Source: Natronohydrobacter sp.
GTDB taxonomy: Bacteria > Pseudomonadota > Alphaproteobacteria > Rhodobacterales > Rhodobacteraceae
Assembly: GCA_007123015.1 (NCBI GenBank)
Contig: SKSL01000050.1
Span: 1-16,386 of the forward strand
Length of the DNA: 16,386 nucleotides
Reading direction: 5' to 3'
Shown here piece after piece: positions 1-7,504 of this stretch. The stretch's first letter is position 1, and each line of letters begins with the position of its first letter. The translations under genes were made by a program, and so were the position numbers. The notes under the pieces are model-generated. The model saw nothing but the letters and a program-made list of their open reading frames with translations. It searched no databases and was not told where the DNA came from.

Positions 1-106
1 CCTGCAGCGCATCACAGGGGCGCCCATGCATGTCCCGCTTGCGCCTTTCGCCTTCCCTCGGGCCGTCAACATGTTATGTCAGCCCAAATCAAGCCAAGAG
101 TGCCAT

Positions 107-1765
107 ATGTCCGACCAGTTCCGCCTGACCCTCGCGCAGTTGAACCCCGTTCTGGGCGATATCGCGGGCAATGCGGCCAAGGCGCGCGCAGCATGGGCCG
201 AGGGGCGTGCGGCGGTGGCAGACATGGTCGCGCTGCCGGAAATGTTTCTGGCAGGCTACCAGACGCAGGATCTGGTCTGGCGCGCGGCCTTTCAGGCGGA
301 TCTGCGAGATGCACTTGCCGCCCTCGCGCGCGACTGCGCAGACGGACCGATGCTGGGAATCGGTGTGCCCCTGATGGAGGGCGGGCATCTCTACAATACC
401 TTCGCCATCCTCGCAGATGGTCAGATTGCAACGACGATCCGCAAGCATCATTTGCCGAATACTGATGTGTTTGATGAAAAACGCCTGTTCGCCTCGGGCG
501 ATATTTCGGGCCCTTATCGCGCAGGCCCCCTGCGTATCGGCACCCCGATTTGCGAAGATGCCTGGTTCGAGGATGTGGCCGAGGCGCAGGCCGAATCCGG
601 GGCGGAACTGCTTTTGGTCCCCAATGGCTCGCCCTATTCCCGCAACCGCTATGACACGCGCATGACCCATATGGTCGCGCGCGTGGTCGAGACCGGTCTG
701 CCGCTGGTCTATCTGAATCTTGTCGGCGGGCAGGATGATCAGGTTTTCGACGGGGCCTCTTTCGTGCTGAACCCGGGCGGGCAACTCGCGCTGCAGATGC
801 CGGCCCATGAAGAGGCGATCGAGACGATCACCTTCACGCGCGGCGATTCGGGCTGGCGCGCGACCCCCGGCCCCCGCGTGGTTCAACCCGATGCATGGGA
901 GCAGGATTATCGCGCCATGGTCGTAGCCCTGCGCGACTATCTGGGAAAATCAGGTTTCTCGAAAGTGGTGCTGGGCCTGTCGGGCGGGATCGATTCGGCG
1001 CTGGTCGCTGTGATCGCTGCCGATGCGCTGGGGCCGGACAACGTGCATTGCGTGATGCTGCCTTCGGAATACACAGCACGCGAATCGCTCGAAGATGCCG
1101 CCGATCTGGCCGGACGTCTGGGCGCGAAGCTGAATCAGATCAGCATCGAAGGCCCGCGCGCAGCGATGATGGCCGAACTCGCGCCGCTCTTTGCCGGGCT
1201 GGATGCGGATGTGACCGAGGAAAACCTGCAATCGCGCATCCGGGGCACATTGCTGATGGCGCTGTCGAACAAGACTGGCGCGATGCTGCTGACCACTGGC
1301 AACAAATCCGAAGTCGCGGTCGGCTATGCTACGATCTATGGCGACATGAATGGCGGCTACAACCCGATCAAGGATCTATACAAGACCCGCGTGTTTGAAA
1401 CCTGCCGCTGGCGCAATGCGCAGCACCGCCCCTGGATGCACGGCCCAAGCGGCGAAGTGATCCCGCCGCGGATCATCGACAAACCCCCTTCGGCGGAACT
1501 ACGCGCAGACCAGCGCGACGAGGACAGCCTGCCGCCCTATCCCGAACTGGACGCAATCCTGGAGCGGCTGGTCGAGCGCGATATGCCGATTGCCGAGATC
1601 GTCGCCGAAGGCTTCGCGCGCGATACCGTCGAGAAGGTCGAGCATCTGGTGGCGATTTCCGAATGGAAGCGGTTCCAATCCGCCCCGGGCGCACGCCTGA
1701 CGCAGCGCGCTTTCTGGCTGGACCGGCGCTATCCGATGGTCAATCGCTGGCGCGACCGACGCTGA
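107..1765 (+). CDS. nadE: Glutamine-dependent NAD+ synthetase
   Basis: This cytosolic enzyme performs the last step of NAD biosynthesis, amidating nicotinic acid adenine dinucleotide with ammonia released from glutamine. The 552-residue protein has the two-domain form. An N-terminal nitrilase-type glutaminase carries the triad Glu45 (LPEMF), Lys113 (RKHHLPN) and Cys149 (ICEDAW). A C-terminal synthetase domain has the ATP-pyrophosphatase loop SGGIDS at 292-297, followed by TTGNKSE near 397 and GYATIYGDMNGGYNP near 406. I chose the ATG at 107 because homology to the nitrilase domain begins there (MSDQFRLTLAQLNP) and AAGAG lies 6 bp upstream; an in-frame ATG at 26 adds 27 unmatched residues. The gene stands alone, separated by 185 bp from the next gene. 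Length and motifs are complete, so I expect an active enzyme. Confidence 0.96.
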   Translation: MSDQFRLTLAQLNPVLGDIAGNAAKARAAWAEGRAAVADMVALPEMFLAGYQTQDLVWRAAFQADLRDALAALARDCADGPMLGIGVPLMEGGHLYNTFAILADGQIATTIRKHHLPNTDVFDEKRLFASGDISGPYRAGPLRIGTPICEDAWFEDVAEAQAESGAELLLVPNGSPYSRNRYDTRMTHMVARVVETGLPLVYLNLVGGQDDQVFDGASFVLNPGGQLALQMPAHEEAIETITFTRGDSGWRATPGPRVVQPDAWEQDYRAMVVALRDYLGKSGFSKVVLGLSGGIDSALVAVIAADALGPDNVHCVMLPSEYTARESLEDAADLAGRLGAKLNQISIEGPRAAMMAELAPLFAGLDADVTEENLQSRIRGTLLMALSNKTGAMLLTTGNKSEVAVGYATIYGDMNGGYNPIKDLYKTRVFETCRWRNAQHRPWMHGPSGEVIPPRIIDKPPSAELRADQRDEDSLPPYPELDAILERLVERDMPIAEIVAEGFARDTVEKVEHLVAISEWKRFQSAPGARLTQRAFWLDRRYPMVNRWRDRR

Positions 1766-1950
1766 GACGCGCGCGGTCACGGAACTGTCGCTTTTCGGTC
1801 GCAGATACAGGCGCTATGCAAGGGGGCGCAGCTCGCTGGCCGCTATTCGGTCTGTCCGCGCTGACATTTTCAGAGTATAACAGCGCAAAGCCATGGCCGA
1901 TAACAAGTCTGACAGCAGATCAGACACGGCATGAGGCGGAGAGAGGCAGT
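1766..1950 (+). promoter_or_regulatory. Intergenic region upstream of the SPOR-lipoprotein operon, candidate promoters
   Basis: This 185-bp gap must carry the promoter of the seven-gene run if nadE is transcribed separately. Two weak candidates can be seen. CTTTTC at 1791-1796 with a 17-bp spacer to CTATGC at 1814-1819 matches the alphaproteobacterial pattern CTTGAC-N17-CTATAT at 4/6 and 4/6. An isolated -10-like TATAAC at 1876-1881 has no convincing -35. The sequence GGAGAGAGG at 1938-1946 is the ribosome-binding site of the lipoprotein gene. No clear terminator with a T-tract follows nadE. Confidence 0.25.
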
Positions 1951-2958
1951 ATGCAGACGTCACAAATCACGTTTCTTGGCCTTGCAGTCGTGGGCAGTCT
2001 TGCTCTTGCAGGCTGCATGGAAGGCGGCAACGCCACATCTACCTCCCGGACCACCAGCAATGTGATGGCCACAGAGCGCGATGTCGAAGATCCCGGCACC
2101 TTCTCGAAACGCGAAAACGGGCTTTGGGATGGACGGCCTTCCCTTGGTGGGGTCTGGGTCGCGCATCCGGATGTGACCTCGCCTGAACGGGTGATCATCC
2201 GCAACACCGAGAATGGGCAAGAAACCATCGGCGCGCTGTTTCGCCGCGAACGGATGAACCCCGGACCCAGTTTTCAGGTCTCTGGCGAAGCCGCATCGGC
2301 GGTCGGCATGCTGGCCGGGGCCCCCACCATGATCGAAGTGGTCGCACTGCGCATCGAGGATGCGGCCCCTGCCCCCGAAGAAGACATCGTCGCCGATGAA
2401 GCCACCGCTGTCGCCGAGGCCCCTGCCGCCATGGAACACGTCGCCACCGAAGCCCCTGAGCAGATCGCCACGGCGGATATCCGCGACGAGGCCGATCTGA
2501 TCCCCCTGCCCGACACGGATGCAGATGCCGCGCCGCGCCGCAGTGGTGGGCTTTTGGGCCGCATCTTCGGACGCAGAGATGCCGCCGAAGACGCCCCCCC
2601 GACGATTGCAGAGGTCGAGACGCAGGTCATCGATGATGCTGCCGTCTTGCCAACTGCGCCTGCAGCATCTGCCGAAGCCCCGGCACAAGCAACACCGCAG
2701 GCCCCTGTGCCTGCCCCCAGCCCGCTGGCGCAGCCCTTCATCCAGCTTGGCATTTTCAGTGTCGAGGCCAATGCGCGCAATGCCGAACGCATGGCAAAAG
2801 GGGCCGGGCTGAGCGCGCGGGTCGTGGCCGGGCAGGCCTCGGGCAATCAGTTCTGGCGTGTGGTGGTGGGTCCGGCGAATAGTCAGACCGAACAGCGCCA
2901 GATGCTTGAACGCGTCCGGGGGCTGGGCTTTACCGACGCCTATGCTGTCAGGCGTTAA
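1951..2958 (+). CDS. SPOR-domain lipoprotein with a degenerate RlpA-like barrel
   Basis: This 335-residue envelope lipoprotein probably binds septal peptidoglycan. The N-terminus is a lipoprotein signal with lipobox LAGC (Cys22). Residues about 66-135 resemble the double-psi beta-barrel of RlpA: VWVAHP, a VIIRNTENG strand at 82-89, and an AASAVGM helix at 114-120. Residues 136-260 are an Ala/Pro/Glu-rich linker. Residues 262-335 form a SPOR domain (PFIQLGIFSVEANARNAERM to the end), the fold that binds denuded glycan strands at the division site. The start at 1951 fits the signal peptide and has GGAGAGAGG just upstream. It lies 22 bp before the carboxypeptidase gene, the position held by rlpA in many alphaproteobacteria. 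The NDRGPF and IDLS motifs of active RlpA lytic transglycosylases are not recognisable, so an enzymatic role is doubtful. SPOR and lipoprotein assignments are firm; the barrel is inferred. Confidence 0.88.
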   Translation: MQTSQITFLGLAVVGSLALAGCMEGGNATSTSRTTSNVMATERDVEDPGTFSKRENGLWDGRPSLGGVWVAHPDVTSPERVIIRNTENGQETIGALFRRERMNPGPSFQVSGEAASAVGMLAGAPTMIEVVALRIEDAAPAPEEDIVADEATAVAEAPAAMEHVATEAPEQIATADIRDEADLIPLPDTDADAAPRRSGGLLGRIFGRRDAAEDAPPTIAEVETQVIDDAAVLPTAPAASAEAPAQATPQAPVPAPSPLAQPFIQLGIFSVEANARNAERMAKGAGLSARVVAGQASGNQFWRVVVGPANSQTEQRQMLERVRGLGFTDAYAVRR

Positions 2959-2980
2959 CCTACCGCGAAGGAGCACATTC

Positions 2981-4162
2981 ATGCGTTCTCTCATCCGTCA
3001 CGCTGTCACATCAAGCCTGACCATGGCCATGATCGCTCTGGGCATGACCGCGCCCTTGGGCGCACAGGTTGCAGGTTTCGACTCGAAAGCCCCGTCGATC
3101 TATGTGCGCGACCTGACCACCGGGACAGTCCTGCTGGAACGCGGGGCTGATGTGCCCTTGCCCCCGGCCTCTATGTCCAAGCTGATGACCCTGCTGATGC
3201 TGTTCGAGGCGATCGAGGACGGGCGCATGACGCTGGACACGACCTTCAGCGTGTCCGAGCGCGCGCATGCGATGGGCGGCTCGCGCATGTTCCTTGAAAC
3301 ACGTGACCGGCCCACAGCGCTGGATCTGATCCGCGGGATAGCTGTGCTGTCGGGCAATGACGCGACTGTCGTGGTCGCCGAGGGGCTGGCAGGCACAGAA
3401 GAGGCCTTCGCGCAGCTGGCCACGCGGCGCGCGCGCGAATTGGGGATGCGCAACACCACGATTGCCAATTCTTCGGGCTGGCCGCATCCCGATCATCTGA
3501 TGTCGAAACGCGATCTGGGGATCCTGGCCGATCATATCATCACGACTTATCCGCAATATTACCAGTATCTGGCCGAACGTGAATTCACCTGGAACAATAT
3601 CACCCAGCAAAATCGCGTGCCGCTCTTGGGGGCGGGCGTAGGGCTGGACGGGTTGAAAACCGGTTTCACGTCACAGGCGGGGTATTCGCTGACCGGATCG
3701 GCGCGGCAGGGCGAGCGGCGGATTGTCTTTGCCTTTGGCGGGCTGTCGAGCGAGGCCGAGCGCCGGCAAGAAGCCGAGGCAATCATTAACTGGGCATTTC
3801 GGCAGTTCCAGAAAGTCTCGCTTGGGACCGAAGGGCAAGCGATGGGCGAGGCCCCGGTCTGGCTGGGCGCAGAACAGACTGTGCCGCTGGTGCTGGGTGA
3901 GAGCCCCGAAATCCTGATCCCGGCCATGGCGCAGCGCAGCATGGCGGCCACTCTTGTCTATGACAGCCCCCTGCCCGCACCGATCACAGCAGGCGATGAA
4001 GTTGGCCATGTCGTGGTCGATGTGCCTGAACTGGGCGAGATGCGCGTGCCGCTGCTGGCCGGGGCGTCGGTTGCAGAAGGCGGTTTCACGGTCCGGGCCA
4101 TGGCTTCGGCTGAACGGCTGCTGGGCATGGTCATGGGGCGCGCGCAAGACGCGATGAACTGA
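2981..4162 (+). CDS. D-alanyl-D-alanine carboxypeptidase, PBP5/6 type (S11 family)
   Basis: This penicillin-binding protein trims the terminal D-Ala from peptidoglycan pentapeptides in the periplasm. The 393-residue protein begins with a Sec signal peptide, probably cleaved near LGA|QV around residue 28. All three active-site motifs are present: SxxK as Ser64-Met-Ser-Lys67, SxN as Ser124-Gly-Asn126, and KTG at 226-228. A smaller beta-rich C-terminal domain (about residues 290-380, with the DEVGHVVVDVPE strand) matches the PBP5 C-terminal domain. No clear amphipathic membrane anchor is visible after it. The start at 2981 is supported by AAGGAG at 2968-2973; an upstream in-frame ATG lies inside the preceding gene. 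It sits between the SPOR lipoprotein and tmk (3-bp gap to tmk). Called dacA, dacC or dacF in different genomes, so I give no symbol. Confidence 0.95.
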   Translation: MRSLIRHAVTSSLTMAMIALGMTAPLGAQVAGFDSKAPSIYVRDLTTGTVLLERGADVPLPPASMSKLMTLLMLFEAIEDGRMTLDTTFSVSERAHAMGGSRMFLETRDRPTALDLIRGIAVLSGNDATVVVAEGLAGTEEAFAQLATRRARELGMRNTTIANSSGWPHPDHLMSKRDLGILADHIITTYPQYYQYLAEREFTWNNITQQNRVPLLGAGVGLDGLKTGFTSQAGYSLTGSARQGERRIVFAFGGLSSEAERRQEAEAIINWAFRQFQKVSLGTEGQAMGEAPVWLGAEQTVPLVLGESPEILIPAMAQRSMAATLVYDSPLPAPITAGDEVGHVVVDVPELGEMRVPLLAGASVAEGGFTVRAMASAERLLGMVMGRAQDAMN

Positions 4163-4165
4163 GGC

Positions 4166-4798
4166 ATGGCCCAACACGCTGGCCTGTTCATCAGTTTCGA
4201 GGGGATTGACGGATCCGGCAAAACGACACAGGCGCGTTTGCTGGCCGACAGCCTGCGCAGTGAGGGGCGCGAGGTGGTGCTGACGCGTGAACCCGGCGGG
4301 TCCGACGGGGCCGAAGCGATCCGGCGGCTGCTGGTCGCGGGCGCGCCGGACCGCTGGTCGGCAGAAACCGAGATCCTGCTGTTCAACGCCGCGCGTCGTG
4401 ATCATGTCGAGCGCCTGATCCAGCCTGCTCTGGCACGCGGCGCTGTGGTGATCACGGATCGCTTTGCCGATTCGACCCGTGTCTATCAGGGCGTGGCACG
4501 CGCCAGTTTGCGCGGGCTGGTCGATCAACTTCATGATCTGGTGATCGGGATCGAACCGGATCTGACGCTGGTGATCGACATGGACCCGGAAGTGGCACTG
4601 ACGCGCGGTCTGGCGCGTGCCTCGGGCGAGGACCGCTTCGAGGATCTGGGCCTTGGTTTTCAGGAAGCCCTGCGCGCCGGGTTCTTCGATCTGGCCCTGT
4701 CCTGCCCTGAGCGGATCACAATGATCGACGGCGCGCATGCCCCCGAAGCCGTCGCGCGGGACATTCTGGCACAGGTCAAGGCACGGCTTCATGGCTGA
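4166..4798 (+). CDS. tmk: Thymidylate kinase
   Basis: This enzyme phosphorylates dTMP to dTDP with ATP, an essential step in dTTP supply. At 210 residues it has normal length. The P-loop FEGIDGSGKTTQ places Lys19 and Thr20 in the nucleotide site, and the DRF motif (98-100) in VVITDRFADST marks the substrate-binding region. The RASGEDRFED stretch at 151-160 forms the arginine-containing lid. It starts 3 bp after the carboxypeptidase stop and its last 8 bp (ATGGCTGA) also contain the start codon of holB, so the two genes are probably translationally coupled. The tmk-holB pairing is widely conserved in bacteria, consistent with coordinated precursor supply and replication. Confidence 0.97.
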   Translation: MAQHAGLFISFEGIDGSGKTTQARLLADSLRSEGREVVLTREPGGSDGAEAIRRLLVAGAPDRWSAETEILLFNAARRDHVERLIQPALARGAVVITDRFADSTRVYQGVARASLRGLVDQLHDLVIGIEPDLTLVIDMDPEVALTRGLARASGEDRFEDLGLGFQEALRAGFFDLALSCPERITMIDGAHAPEAVARDILAQVKARLHG

Positions 4799-5900
4799 TC
4801 TCGACAACATCCTGCCCCCCGACCAGATCGAGGGCGCGCCGCATCCGCGTGAAACCCTGCGGCTTTACGGGCAGGAAGAGGCCGAGGCCGCGTTCCTGCG
4901 CGCCTACAACTCGGGCCGCCTGCATCATGGCTGGCTGATTTCCGGCCCGCGGGGTGTGGGCAAGGCCACGCTCGCGTGGAAGCTCGCGCGGTTTCTTCTG
5001 GCCACGCCGCCCGATGATCGCGGTATGTTCGCCCCCCCGCGCCCTGCGACACTGGACATCCCCGAAGATCATCCGGTCGCGCGTCGCCTGCGCGCGGGCG
5101 CGGATGGGGGTCTTCTGGTGATCCGCCGAGGGCTGGATGACAAGGGCAAGTTGCAGCGCGACATCACGGTCAATGTCATGCGCAAGCTGCACGGGTTTTT
5201 CGGGCTTTCTGCGCCCGATGGTGGACGGCGCGTGGTGATCATTGACGCCGCCGACGAGATGAACGCCAATGCCGCCAATGCGCTGCTGAAAGCGCTGGAA
5301 GAACCGCCCGACAATGCCTTTCTGCTACTGGTCGCACATCAGCCCTCGCGGCTTCTGCCCACGATCCGCTCGCGCTGTCGCGATCTGCGCTTGAAACCCC
5401 TTGCAGGCGCAGATTTTGCCGAGGCGCTGGCACAAGCCGGGACAAGTGCACAAAGCGAGGCGCTGTCGCAACTGTCGGGCGGCTCGGTCGGCGCGGCGAT
5501 CACGCTGGCGCAAGGCGGCGGGGCAGAGCTATACGCTGCACTTGTGCAAATCTTCGCCACTGCGCCGCGTGTGGACCGTGCGCAGGCACTGAAACTGGCC
5601 GAGTCGGTCACTGGCAAGGCCAATGACACGCGCTTCGCGATGCTGCTTGCGCTCTATGATCTGTTCATGGCCCGGCTCGCGCGGGCAGGCATTTCCGGCC
5701 CCCCGCCCGAGGCCGTGCCGGGCGAAGCGGCCTTGTTCGCGCGCATTGCCCCTCATGACCAGGCTGCGCGCGCTTATGCGGCATTGGCACAGTCACTTGG
5801 GGCACGTGCGCGACATGGGCGCGCTGTGAACCTTGACCCTGCCGCTGTGGTGCTTGATATGGTGCTGCAAACCGAAGCAGAGGTGCGCCGGTTCCTGTGA
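4791..5900 (+). CDS. holB: DNA polymerase III subunit delta' (clamp loader)
   Basis: Delta' is a subunit of the clamp-loader complex that places the beta sliding clamp on primed DNA. The 369-residue protein has an AAA+ module. Walker A is GPRGVGKAT at 52-60, Walker B is VVIIDAADEM at 148-157, then NALLKALEEPP near 163 and the SRC motif at 194-196. No cysteine occurs between Walker A and Walker B, so the four-cysteine zinc module of many DnaX/HolB proteins is absent; the segment is filled by a Pro/Asp-rich stretch (ATPPDDRGMFAPPRP). Unlike the E. coli subunit, its P-loop keeps the GKAT residues, so nucleotide binding cannot be excluded. The start at 4791 overlaps the tmk stop by 8 bp; an earlier in-frame ATG would lie deep in tmk. 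The C-terminal collar domain (after about residue 210) is poorly conserved, as usual. Confidence 0.95.
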   Translation: MADLDNILPPDQIEGAPHPRETLRLYGQEEAEAAFLRAYNSGRLHHGWLISGPRGVGKATLAWKLARFLLATPPDDRGMFAPPRPATLDIPEDHPVARRLRAGADGGLLVIRRGLDDKGKLQRDITVNVMRKLHGFFGLSAPDGGRRVVIIDAADEMNANAANALLKALEEPPDNAFLLLVAHQPSRLLPTIRSRCRDLRLKPLAGADFAEALAQAGTSAQSEALSQLSGGSVGAAITLAQGGGAELYAALVQIFATAPRVDRAQALKLAESVTGKANDTRFAMLLALYDLFMARLARAGISGPPPEAVPGEAALFARIAPHDQAARAYAALAQSLGARARHGRAVNLDPAAVVLDMVLQTEAEVRRFL

Positions 5901-5921
5901 CCCCGCGCGCCCGGAGAACGC

Positions 5922-6704
5922 ATGCCGCCCGAGATCGTCGACAGCCATTGCCATCTGGATTTCCCGCAACTGGCCGAGGATCTGGACGCAGTGATCGCGC
6001 GCGCCCGCGCTGCCGGGGTGACGCGGATGGTCACGATCTGCACCAAGCTGCGGGAGCTTGAAAAAGTGCAGGCGATTGCGGACGCGCATGAGGGCGTATT
6101 CTTCGCCGCCGGCATCCATCCGATGAGCGTAGCAACCGAGCCGATGGTCACAGTCGAAGAGCTGGTGGCACTGGCGCAGCATCCCAAGATGGTGGGGATC
6201 GGCGAGACCGGGCTCGATTATCATTACACCGCTGACAGTGCCGGGGCTCAACAAGGCAGCCTGCGTATCCACATAGAGGCCGCGCGCCAGACCGGGCTGC
6301 CGCTGATCATCCATGCGCGCGACGCCGATGACGATATGGCGCGCATCCTGACCGAAGAGCATAGCGCCGGGGCGTTTGATTGCGTGATGCATTGCTTTTC
6401 GTCCGGCGAAGGACTGGCGGGGGCGGCGCTCGATCTGGGCTTTTACCTGTCCATGTCCGGGATCGCCGCTTTTCCGAAATCCGAGAGCCTGCGCGCGATC
6501 TTCCGCGCAGCGCCCCTTGAGCGCATCTTGCTGGAAACCGACGCGCCCTATCTGGCACCCCCGCCCTATCGCGGGCGCCGCAATGAACCGGCCTATACGG
6601 TCCACACAGCCGAAGCTGGCGCACGCGCCTTTCACATGCCCTTGGAAGATTTTGCTGCCGCCACGACCGCGAATTTCAACCGCCTGTTTCGAAAGGCCGC
6701 CTGA
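5922..6704 (+). CDS. TatD-family metal-dependent hydrolase (DNase)
   Basis: TatD-family proteins are TIM-barrel metal-dependent nucleases acting in DNA quality control. The 260-residue protein has the full metal-ligand set: Asp7-Ser-His9-Cys-His11 at the start, Glu95 in GIGETGLDYHY, His131 in PLIIHARDADDDM, His157 in VMHCFSSG, and Asp207 in LLETDAPYLAP followed by PPPYRGRRNEPAY. GGAG at 5913-5916 precedes the start by 5 bp, and the gap to holB is 21 bp. The stop overlaps the next start by one base (TGATG). In many alphaproteobacteria metG lies between holB and this gene; here it is absent. The family includes TatD, YcfH and YjjV paralogues; the holB-linked one is usually closest to YcfH. Confidence 0.95.
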   Translation: MPPEIVDSHCHLDFPQLAEDLDAVIARARAAGVTRMVTICTKLRELEKVQAIADAHEGVFFAAGIHPMSVATEPMVTVEELVALAQHPKMVGIGETGLDYHYTADSAGAQQGSLRIHIEAARQTGLPLIIHARDADDDMARILTEEHSAGAFDCVMHCFSSGEGLAGAALDLGFYLSMSGIAAFPKSESLRAIFRAAPLERILLETDAPYLAPPPYRGRRNEPAYTVHTAEAGARAFHMPLEDFAAATTANFNRLFRKAA

Positions 6705-7501
6705 TGGCTGAATTGCGCGCCACGATCCTTGGCTGTGGATCATCGGGCGGGGTGCCGCGTATTGGCGGGCTCTGGGGTGATTGCGACCCGAATGAGCCGC
6801 GAAATATCCGGCGCCGCTGCTCGCTGCTACTGGAACGGATCACTGACCAGGGCCGAACGCAGGTGCTGATCGACACGTCACCGGATATGCGCGCGCAGCT
6901 TCTGGATGCGGGCATTGCGCGGCTCGATGCGGTGGTCTTCACCCATTCCCATGCTGATCATGTCCACGGCATTGATGATCTGCGCCAGATCGTCTTTGCC
7001 ACTGGCAAAAGGCTGCCCGTCTGGGCCGATGGCCCGACACAGGATGCGCTTCTTGCACGGTTTGGCTATGCCTTTGTGCAACCGAAAAACTCGCCCTATC
7101 CACCGATCCTGGATCTGAACACGATCGAGGGCGCCGTCAGCATCGAGGGCGCAGGCGGGGTCATGGTGCTGCACCCGATCCGGCTGAACCATGGCACAGT
7201 TGATGCGCTTGGATTCCGAGTCGATGGTCTGGCCTATGCGCCCGATGTGGTGGGGATCTATCCCGAAAGCTGGCCGATGCTGGAGGGGCTTGATATGTGG
7301 ATTGTCGATGCGTTGCGGCGCAAACCCCATCCCAGCCATGCCCATCTGCAGATGACGCTCGACTGGATCGCCCGTGCAGAACCCCGGCAGGCCATTCTGA
7401 CCAACATGCATCTCGATCTAGATTATGCGACTCTTTGCGAGGAATTACCCGACCATATCCGGCCTGCGCATGATGGTCTGGTCCTGACATTGCCAGTCTG
7501 A
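6704..7501 (+). CDS. MBL-fold metallo-hydrolase, PhnP-like
   Basis: This is a metallo-beta-lactamase-fold hydrolase of the PhnP / phosphodiesterase type, 265 residues, cytosolic (no signal peptide). The N-terminus ATILGCGSSGGVPRIGG is typical of the family. The metal-binding motif is HSHADH (His81, His83, Asp85, His86), preceded by LIDTSPD (Asp58) and followed by DLRQI. A late ILTNMHLDLDY near residue 226 supplies another histidine and an aspartate. PhnP itself hydrolyses 5-phosphoribosyl 1,2-cyclic phosphate, but no phn genes are nearby. The gene travels with tatD in many alphaproteobacteria, suggesting an RNA- or nucleotide-related phosphodiester substrate. That is inference; the true substrate is unknown. 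It overlaps tatD by one base and is followed 3 bp later by the transporter. Confidence 0.9.
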   Translation: MAELRATILGCGSSGGVPRIGGLWGDCDPNEPRNIRRRCSLLLERITDQGRTQVLIDTSPDMRAQLLDAGIARLDAVVFTHSHADHVHGIDDLRQIVFATGKRLPVWADGPTQDALLARFGYAFVQPKNSPYPPILDLNTIEGAVSIEGAGGVMVLHPIRLNHGTVDALGFRVDGLAYAPDVVGIYPESWPMLEGLDMWIVDALRRKPHPSHAHLQMTLDWIARAEPRQAILTNMHLDLDYATLCEELPDHIRPAHDGLVLTLPV

Positions 7502-7504
7502 GCG

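Noticed and set aside
1960..2994. A 344-codon minus-strand frame opposite the SPOR lipoprotein
   Set aside because: It is a shadow of the Ala/Pro-rich linker of the real gene, without homology or a start signal.
3671..4810. A 379-codon minus-strand frame across the carboxypeptidase and tmk genes
   Set aside because: It opposes two well-supported genes, spans their boundary and resembles no family.
6704..7501. Naming the MBL hydrolase phnP
   Set aside because: No phosphonate genes are nearby and the tatD-linked branch is only generally similar to PhnP, so the symbol is not justified.
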